The notes under the pieces: generated by a model | Seen by the model: only the letters and a program-made list of their open reading frames with translations | Databases searched by the model: none | Told to the model about the DNA's origin: nothing | Position numbers and translations under genes: made by a program | In this document: in pieces, positions 7,266-12,904 of the stretch | Layout: every line of letters starts with the position of its first letter | Position numbering within the stretch: the stretch's first letter is position 1 | Assembly: GCA_946478645.1 (NCBI GenBank) | Contig: CAMLCW010000124.1 | Span: 1 to 12,904, forward strand | From: an uncultured Variovorax sp. | GTDB lineage: Bacteria > Pseudomonadota > Gammaproteobacteria > Burkholderiales > Burkholderiaceae | Reading direction: 5' to 3' | DNA length: 12,904 nt

Positions 7266-7269
<4 letters not shown>
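5854..7269 (-). CDS. thrC: Threonine synthase
   Basis: This PLP enzyme converts O-phosphohomoserine to threonine, the last step of the pathway. The 471-residue product belongs to the long (fungal/gammaproteobacterial-type) threonine synthase subfamily. The PLP lysine is Lys113 in LAFKDMAMQ, the phosphate-binding loop is GATSGDTGS (139-147), and the active-site segments VNSINWARLLAQ and PSGNFGN are intact. The start is GTG at 7269, whose first base begins a 4-base GTGA overlap with the hom stop. AAGGAAGAG lies just upstream inside hom, so the two genes are translationally coupled. Together they carry aspartate semialdehyde toward threonine except for homoserine kinase (thrB), which is not here. 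Confidence 0.97.
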
Positions 7270-8588
<1,319 letters not shown>

Positions 8589-8627
8589 GGGGAATTCGAA
8601 TTCAATGGTTCTTGGGAAATGGACAGG

Positions 8628-8670
8628 GCGCGCCGCCGTGCGGCGGGCGCATCGCCGGCGCCGCAGCGCC
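8628..8670. repeat. Two GC-rich hairpins between alaA and hom
   Basis: CCGCC (8633-8637) pairs with GGCGG (8642-8646) around a 4-base loop. The stem can be extended by GCGC on both sides if base 8632 is bulged. GGCGC (8657-8661) then pairs with GCGCC (8666-8670). They fill much of the 93-base gap between the alaA stop and hom. No T-run follows on either strand, so they are not ordinary terminators. They may slow or process the transcript, or may simply reflect high GC. Confidence 0.3.
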
Positions 8671-8681
8671 CGACGACAGCC

Positions 8682-9911
8682 TCACGCGCTCCTGCTGCGC
8701 AGCCGGTAGGCCTCCAGGAACTTGGCGATGCGGTTGATCGCTTCGCGCAGGTCGTCCTCGTGGGGCAGGAACACGATGCGAAAATGATCAGGCGTGGCCC
8801 AGTTGAAGCCGGTGCCCTGCACCAGCATCACCCGGGTTTCCTTCAACAGCTCGAGGAAGAACTGCCGGTCGTCCTCGATCGGGTAGACCGCGGGATCGAG
8901 CTTGGGGAACATGTAGAGCGCCGCGCTCGGCTTGACGCAGCTCACGCCCGGGATCGCCGTGATGAGCTCGTAGGCCAGGTCGCGCTGGCGCCGCAGCCGG
9001 CCGCCGTCACCGACGAGGTCGTTGATGCTCTGGTAGCCGCCCAGCGCGGTCTGGATCGCCCATTGGCCCGGCACATTGGCGCACAGCCGCATGTTCGAGA
9101 GCATGTTCAGCCCCTCGATGTAGTCGCGCGCGCGCTTCTTGTCGCCCGACACCACGAGCCACCCCGCGCGATAGCCGCAGGAGCGATAGCTCTTGGACAG
9201 CGAGTTGAAGGTGAGCGTGAGCACGTCGGTCGACAGGCTCGCGATGGCGGTGTGCTTCACGCCGTCGTACAGCACCTTGTCGTACACCTCGTCGGCGAAG
9301 ATGACGAGGTCGTGTTCGCGTGCGATTGCCACGATGCGCTTGAGCAGATCGTCGGAATAGAGCGCACCGGTCGGGTTGTTCGGATTGATCACCACGATGC
9401 CCTTGGTGCGGGGCGTGATCTTGGCGCGGATGTCGTCGAGGTCGGGCATCCAGCCGTTGGCCTCGTCGCAGAGATAGTGCACCGGCGTGCCGCCCGACAG
9501 GCTCGAGGCGGCGGTCCAGAGCGGATAGTCGGGCGCGGGCAGCAGCATCTCGTCGCCGTCGTTGAGCAGCGCGTTGGTCGACATCGCGATCAGCTCGCTC
9601 GCGCCGTTGCCCAGGTAGATGTCGTCGAGCGTGACGCCCGCGATGCCCTGTTTCTGGGTCTCGTGCATCACGGCCTTGCGCGCCGCGAAGATGCCCTTGC
9701 TGTCCGAATAGCCCGCGGATGCCGGAAGGTTGCGGATCATGTCCTGCTGGACTTCTTCCGGCGCGTCGAAGCCGAACACGGCGAGGTTGCCGATGTTGAG
9801 CTTGATGATCTTCTGGCCCTCTTCCTCCATCTGCTTGGCCGCATCCATGATGGGGCCGCGAATGTCGTAGAGCACGTTGGCCAGCTTGGCCGATTTCCTG
9901 AACTGCTTCAA
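8682..9911 (-). CDS. alaA: AlaA-type alanine-synthesising aminotransferase
   Basis: This is a fold-type I PLP aminotransferase that forms alanine from pyruvate with glutamate as donor. The 409-residue product closely follows E. coli AlaA: KSAKLANVLYDIRGP near the start, LNIGNLAVFGFDAP, NPNNPTG (176-182), FADEVYDK, and the PLP lysine Lys240 in FNSLSKSYR, the same number as in E. coli. No ATG or GTG is available in frame at the right place. The start is therefore TTG at 9911, with a strong GGGAGGG (9922-9916) four bases upstream. The longer reading to 10352 runs antisense through the neighbouring Mth938-like gene and is rejected. It heads the minus-strand series leading into hom and thrC, 93 bases away. 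Confidence 0.93.
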   Translation of the reverse strand: MKQFRKSAKLANVLYDIRGPIMDAAKQMEEEGQKIIKLNIGNLAVFGFDAPEEVQQDMIRNLPASAGYSDSKGIFAARKAVMHETQKQGIAGVTLDDIYLGNGASELIAMSTNALLNDGDEMLLPAPDYPLWTAASSLSGGTPVHYLCDEANGWMPDLDDIRAKITPRTKGIVVINPNNPTGALYSDDLLKRIVAIAREHDLVIFADEVYDKVLYDGVKHTAIASLSTDVLTLTFNSLSKSYRSCGYRAGWLVVSGDKKRARDYIEGLNMLSNMRLCANVPGQWAIQTALGGYQSINDLVGDGGRLRRQRDLAYELITAIPGVSCVKPSAALYMFPKLDPAVYPIEDDRQFFLELLKETRVMLVQGTGFNWATPDHFRIVFLPHEDDLREAINRIAKFLEAYRLRSRSA

Positions 9912-9980
9912 AGGGCCCTCCCGGGCGCGGGTTACTCGATGTCGAAAGGCCCTTGGAGGCCCCGTGTCACTGGGAAAACC

Positions 9981-9986
9981 TATAAT
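9981..9986 (+). promoter_or_regulatory. Consensus -10 box before the Mth938-like gene
   Basis: TATAAT at 9981-9986 is a perfect sigma-70 -10 hexamer, in the 99-base gap between divergent alaA and the Mth938-like gene. Transcription would begin near 9993, about 18 bases before the ATG. No good -35 is seen at 16-18 bases; TTGGAG (9953-9958) is 22 bases away. The promoter may depend on an activator or be weak. Confidence 0.45.
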
Positions 9987-10010
9987 TTGACCACAGTTCC
10001 CCGCGCACCG

Positions 10011-10394
10011 ATGAAGCTCCAGCCCGACAAATCCGACGCCCAGGCCCTGACCGCGCACGGCCCCGGCTGGGTCGCGATCAACAACGAAAAGGTCGAAGGC
10101 AGCGTCGTCGTCGGCTCGCACGGCGAGCGCTTCGAGTGGAACTGCACCCGCTTCGACGAGATCGGCCCCGAACACTTCGCGCAGCTCGCGTCGCTCGGCG
10201 CCGAGCTGATCATCTTCGGCAGCGGATCCCGCATCCGGTTCCCGCAGCCCGCCTGGCTCCAGCCGCTGATGGCCCGGCGCACCGGCGTGGAGACCATGGA
10301 CACACCCGCCGCCTGCCGCACCTACAACATCCTGGCCGGCGAGGGGCGCCACGTGGTGGCAGCCCTTCTGGTCGAGCCCGCAACCGGCAGCTGA
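10011..10394 (+). CDS. Mth938-like (DUF498/Xcc1710-type) protein of unknown function
   Basis: This 127-residue small cytoplasmic protein belongs to the Mth938-like domain family, whose eukaryotic member NDUFAF3 helps assemble respiratory complex I. The bacterial role is not established. It shows the family pattern: WVAINNEKVEGSVVV (about 20-34), the strand and turn ELIIFGSGSRIRFPQP (65-80), and GVETMDTPAACRTYNIL (92-108), where a conserved segment precedes the last strand. There is no signal peptide or membrane segment. The ATG at 10011 is the first in-frame start giving the normal length; a Shine-Dalgarno is not evident. It diverges from alaA and the peroxiredoxin gene follows 130 bases later. 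I recall this order being common in related genomes, which may hint at a shared stress or respiratory role. Confidence 0.85.
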   Translation: MKLQPDKSDAQALTAHGPGWVAINNEKVEGSVVVGSHGERFEWNCTRFDEIGPEHFAQLASLGAELIIFGSGSRIRFPQPAWLQPLMARRTGVETMDTPAACRTYNILAGEGRHVVAALLVEPATGS

Positions 10395-10406
10395 GGGCCA
10401 TTTCGA

Positions 10407-10417
10407 GGTAAAATACC
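10407..10417 (+). promoter_or_regulatory. Possible -10 region for the peroxiredoxin gene
   Basis: TAAAAT (10409-10414) lies inside a small palindrome GGTA-AAA-TACC (10407-10417), starting 13 bases after the Mth938-like stop codon. It resembles a sigma-70 -10 box and would start transcription near 10421, leaving a leader of about 104 bases. The -35 position reads GGCAGC, a poor match, so this is tentative. Confidence 0.35.
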
Positions 10418-10462
10418 GGGTTGCGAACAGGCCTGCTGCCCTCGGTTAGCAACGACCAATAC

Positions 10463-10501
10463 GCCATGTGCCGGGTGCGCGTCCCCGCGCCCGGCCATGG
10501 C
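10463..10501 (+). promoter_or_regulatory. Long hairpin in the peroxiredoxin leader
   Basis: GCCATG (10463-10468) pairs with CATGGC (10496-10501), and GCCGGG (10470-10475) with CCCGGC (10490-10495). A T-G wobble (10476/10489) and three more pairs (10477-10479 with 10486-10488) extend the stem. The result is a stem of about 16 pairs with one bulged T (10469) and a 6-base loop. It ends seven bases before GGAG (10509-10512) and 23 bases before the ATG. No T-run follows, so it is not a terminator. It could stabilise the mRNA or influence ribosome access. Confidence 0.55.
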
Positions 10502-10524
10502 AACCAACGGAGAAAACAAGTTTC

Positions 10525-11001
10525 ATGGCGATCGTTGTCAACAAACCCATTCCTGAATTCGACGCCAACGCCACGGGCGGCTTGAAAGTCTCGAATACCT
10601 CGCATCTCGGCCAAGTGCTGGTCATGTATTTTTACCCGAAAGATAACACCCCGGGTTGCACGACCGAAGCCATGCAGTTCCGCGACCGCTTCAAGGACTT
10701 CGAGAAGGCCGGCGCCACGGTGTTCGGCGTGTCGCGCGACAACATGAAATCGCACGACGAATTCAAGGCCAAGCTCGAGCTCCCGTTCGAACTCATCGCC
10801 GACACCGAAGAGAAGATGTGCCACATGTTCGGCGTGGTCAAGAACAAGATCATGTACGGCAAGAAGGTCAAGGGCATCGAGCGCAGCACCTTCCTGATCG
10901 GCGCCGACGGCATCCTCAAGGCCGAATGGCGCGGCCTCAAGGTGCCGGGCCACGTCGACGACGTGCTCAAGGCCGTGAAGGCGCTCAAGAAAGCCGCCTG
11001 A
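10525..11001 (+). CDS. bcp: Thioredoxin-dependent peroxiredoxin, PrxQ/Bcp family
   Basis: This cytoplasmic thiol peroxidase reduces hydrogen peroxide and organic hydroperoxides. The 158-residue product has the peroxidatic motif PKDNTPGCTTE with Pro38, Thr42 and Cys45. It also has the family pattern GVSRDNMKSHDEF and the late segment IERSTFLIGADG. The ATG at 10525 gives the normal family length; a GTG or ATG further upstream would add residues encoded by the leader hairpin. GGAG (10509-10512) is 12 bases upstream, rather far. E. coli Bcp has its resolving cysteine at position 50; here residue 50 is Met. The only other cysteine is Cys99 (KMCHMFG), at the place of the third E. coli cysteine. It may therefore act as a 1-Cys enzyme or use Cys99 or an outside thiol. 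Confidence 0.95.
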   Translation: MAIVVNKPIPEFDANATGGLKVSNTSHLGQVLVMYFYPKDNTPGCTTEAMQFRDRFKDFEKAGATVFGVSRDNMKSHDEFKAKLELPFELIADTEEKMCHMFGVVKNKIMYGKKVKGIERSTFLIGADGILKAEWRGLKVPGHVDDVLKAVKALKKAA

Positions 11002-11120
11002 AGGCCCGCCCGAGTTACAGCTTGCGCCGTCTGTGCGCTTTTGCTTCAAGTCGTGGGGAATGCCCAACGGCCTGTGCAAAGAGCGCGGAGGGTGTCACCC
11101 GGGGTGTGCATAATGGCCTC

Positions 11121-11219
11121 ATGCCGTTGAGCTCCACGACCGCATCCTCCGAACGAAGCCGCCTGGTCCTCAGGCGGCTTTTTCGTTTTCCGGTTTCCAC
11201 TTTCCTGCGAGCGACCTGA
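11121..11219 (+). CDS. Possible 32-residue upstream ORF in the phoH leader
   Basis: ATG at 11121 opens a 32-codon frame beginning MPLSSTTASSERSR, rich in Arg and Leu, and ending in TGA at 11217-11219, three bases before the phoH ATG. A -10-like CATAAT (11109-11114) ends six bases before this ATG, so a leaderless transcript is possible; there is no Shine-Dalgarno. The strong terminator at 11156-11189 lies inside the ORF, so ribosomes translating it would oppose hairpin formation. It could equally be chance in a GC-rich leader. No known family is recognised. Confidence 0.25.
   Translation: MPLSSTTASSERSRLVLRRLFRFPVSTFLRAT
11156..11189 (+). terminator. Rho-independent terminator between bcp and phoH
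   Basis: AAGCCGCCTG (11156-11165) and CAGGCGGCTT (11171-11180) form a perfect 10-bp stem with a 5-base loop, followed by the tract TTTTTCGTTTT (11179-11189). This is the clearest intrinsic terminator in the window. It sits 155 bases after the bcp stop and only 33 bases before the phoH start, so it may end the bcp transcript or attenuate phoH. The other part of this 221-base gap (11002-11155) holds an 11-base palindrome GGGTGTCACCC (11090-11100) and little else I can identify. Confidence 0.85.
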
Positions 11220-11222
11220 TCC

Positions 11223-12904
11223 ATGCCATTGCCTCCCGCCCCTACGAAACGCGCCGCATTGCTTTCGCCGGATGCGATCGACGCACCCGCCCGCTCCACC
11301 ACGCACAGGGGCTCGCGCCGCGCCGGCGATCAACGCGATGACGAAGCCGCGGCAGCCAACCTGCCCCAGCCGCTCGAGTTGTTCGACAACCTCGCGAGCG
11401 AGACGCCGGGCGGCGGCAGCAGCAGCCCGAGCACCGCGCGCCCACCTCGCCGCACGGCCAGGTCGCGCGCGGCGCCCTCGCACGTGAGCGCGCCGCCGCA
11501 GCCCCAGCAACCCGTCGCCGTGCAGGTCGAGACGCGCGTGCAGGCGCCGCCCCCCGCCGCCGTCGCGCCGGCACCGCAGGCGCCGGCACGGCCGAAGCGC
11601 GCCAAGTCCAGCGGGCCCGCCAAGCTCTTCGTGCTCGACACCAACGTGCTGCTGCACGACCCGATGTGCCTGTTCCGCTTCGAGGAACACGACATCTTCC
11701 TGCCGATGATCGTGCTGGAGGAACTCGACGGCCACAAGAAAGGCACCACCGAGGTCGCGCGCAACGGCCGCCAGACCAGCCGCACGCTGGACGCACTGGC
11801 GGCCGCCCAGGACGCCGACATCGACAAGGGCCTGAAGCTCGACACCACCGGCCATCGCGAGGCCGGCGGCCGCCTGTTCTTCCAGACCGCCCCGCTCGAC
11901 TACGCGTTGCCGGTCAGCCTGCCGCAGGGCAAGGCCGACAACCAGATCCTCGGCGTGGTGCAGGCGCTGCGCGACGACTACGCGAAGGCACAGGCCGGCC
12001 GCGACAAGCGCGAGGTGGTGCTGGTCTCGAAGGACATCAACATGCGCGTCAAGGCACGCGCGCTGGGCCTGGACGCCGAGGACTACCAGAATGACAAGAC
12101 GCTGGAGGACGGCGACCTGCTCTATTCGGGCTCGCTCGCGCTGCCGCCCGATTTCTGGACGCGCCAGAGCAAGACCGTCGAGAGCTGGCAAAGCGGCAGC
12201 AACACCTTCTACCGCGTGAGCGGCCCGCTGGTGCCGAACCTGTACATCAACCAGTTCGTGTATTTCGAGGCACCGGGCGAACCGAGCATGTACGCGCGCG
12301 TGACCGAGATCCGCGACAAGACGGCGGTGTTCAAGACACTCAAGGACTACAGCTCGGGCAAGAACGCGGTTTGGGGCGTGAACACCCGCAACCGCGAGCA
12401 GAATTTCGCAATGAACCTGCTGATGGATCCGGAGATCGACTTCGTCACGCTCACCGGCACCGCCGGCACGGGCAAGACGCTGATGGCGCTGGCCTCGGGC
12501 CTCACGCAGGTGCTCGACGACCGCCGCTACACCGAGATCATCATGACCCGCGCCACCGTGAGCGTGGGCGAGGACATCGGCTTCCTGCCCGGCACCGAGG
12601 AGGAGAAGATGGGCCCCTGGATGGGCGCACTCGACGACAACCTCGAATTCCTGGCCAAGGGCGACGGCGGCAACGCCGGGGAATGGGGCCGCGCGGCCAC
12701 CAACGAGCTGATCCGCAGCCGCATCAAGATCAAGAGCATGAACTTCATGCGCGGGCGCACCTTCCTCAACAAGTACGTGATCATCGACGAGGCGCAGAAC
12801 CTCACGCCCAAGCAGATGAAGACGCTGATCACGCGCGCCGGTCCCGGCACCAAGATCATCTGCATGGGCAACCTGGCGCAGATCGACACGCCCTACCTCA
12901 CCGA
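11223..12904 (+). CDS. PIN-PhoH fusion ATPase, N-terminal 560 residues (cut by window edge)
   Basis: This is a PhoH2/YlaK-type protein joining a PIN ribonuclease domain to a PhoH P-loop ATPase; mycobacterial relatives show RNA helicase and RNase activity. The frame stays open from the ATG at 11223 to the right edge. The PIN domain starts near residue 133, with Asp139 in VLDTNVLLHDP, the acidic LEELDGHKKG, and the later SKDINMRVKARALG. The ATPase has Walker A GTAGTGKT (Lys418) and Walker B VIIDEAQ (Asp522-Glu523). Before the PIN domain lie about 130 residues of low-complexity sequence rich in Pro, Ala, Arg and Ser, absent from the B. subtilis type. The start is the first ATG after the terminator, with no strong ribosome site, so a later start cannot be excluded. 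Only the C-terminal end of the PhoH domain is missing. The cellular substrate is unknown. Confidence 0.92.
   Translation, partial: MPLPPAPTKRAALLSPDAIDAPARSTTHRGSRRAGDQRDDEAAAANLPQPLELFDNLASETPGGGSSSPSTARPPRRTARSRAAPSHVSAPPQPQQPVAVQVETRVQAPPPAAVAPAPQAPARPKRAKSSGPAKLFVLDTNVLLHDPMCLFRFEEHDIFLPMIVLEELDGHKKGTTEVARNGRQTSRTLDALAAAQDADIDKGLKLDTTGHREAGGRLFFQTAPLDYALPVSLPQGKADNQILGVVQALRDDYAKAQAGRDKREVVLVSKDINMRVKARALGLDAEDYQNDKTLEDGDLLYSGSLALPPDFWTRQSKTVESWQSGSNTFYRVSGPLVPNLYINQFVYFEAPGEPSMYARVTEIRDKTAVFKTLKDYSSGKNAVWGVNTRNREQNFAMNLLMDPEIDFVTLTGTAGTGKTLMALASGLTQVLDDRRYTEIIMTRATVSVGEDIGFLPGTEEEKMGPWMGALDDNLEFLAKGDGGNAGEWGRAATNELIRSRIKIKSMNFMRGRTFLNKYVIIDEAQNLTPKQMKTLITRAGPGTKIICMGNLAQIDTPYLT

Noticed and set aside
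8628..8670. Terminator between alaA and hom
   Set aside because: The hairpins are GC-rich but no T-run follows on the minus strand, so I list them only as inverted repeats.
9912..10352. N-terminal extension of the aminotransferase on the minus strand
   Set aside because: It is antisense to the Mth938-like gene and has no similarity to AlaA. The family N-terminus begins at the TTG at 9911.
10468..10524. Earlier ATG for the peroxiredoxin
   Set aside because: It would translate the leader hairpin into a tail absent from the family; the ATG at 10525 gives the normal length.
11046..12191. A 381-codon minus-strand frame opposite phoH
   Set aside because: The plus strand here encodes an intact PIN-PhoH protein with catalytic motifs, and the minus-strand product shows only shadow composition.

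Overview
The window looks like a GC-rich chromosome segment from a betaproteobacterium, most likely Comamonadaceae (Variovorax- or Acidovorax-like). This rests on base composition, codon use and the gene set: clpB, moaE, moaD, moeA, mobB, thrC, hom, an AlaA-type aminotransferase, a Mth938-like protein, a PrxQ peroxiredoxin and a PIN-PhoH ATPase. The genus is inferred, not proven. Almost everything is housekeeping. I see no phage, IS element, CRISPR array, tRNA or rRNA gene, and no new multi-gene system.

Layout. Positions 1-847 (minus) hold the first third of clpB, with a convincing heat-shock promoter in front of it. A Bug/TctC periplasmic binding protein diverges from it (958-1950, plus) and converges on moaE (1960-2520, minus). 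A DapA-family gene (2781-3686, plus) lies between moaE and the rest of the molybdopterin genes. A long minus-strand run then reads alaA - hom - thrC - mobB - moeA - moaD (9911 down to 3673). Its hom/thrC and mobB/moeA pairs overlap, as expected of an operon. From 10011 onward the plus strand carries a Mth938-like protein, a PrxQ/Bcp peroxiredoxin and a PIN-PhoH protein cut by the right edge.

Two themes dominate. One is aspartate-family amino acid synthesis: homoserine dehydrogenase, threonine synthase, a possible dihydrodipicolinate synthase, and the alanine-forming aminotransferase. The other is molybdenum cofactor synthesis: MoaD and MoaE form molybdopterin synthase, MoeA inserts molybdate, and MobB supports the guanine dinucleotide form. 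The last group is stress- and RNA-related: ClpB, PrxQ and PhoH.

Most worth a second look: (1) an approximately 84-bp structured repeat inserted in frame inside moaE, adding 28 residues just after a conserved active-site arginine; (2) the moaE/moaD pair split by an opposite-strand dapA-like gene whose 3' end overlaps moaD; (3) a 15-16-bp hairpin in the leader of the peroxiredoxin gene; (4) a terminator lying inside a 32-codon upstream ORF that ends three bases before phoH; (5) a peroxiredoxin lacking the usual resolving cysteine.
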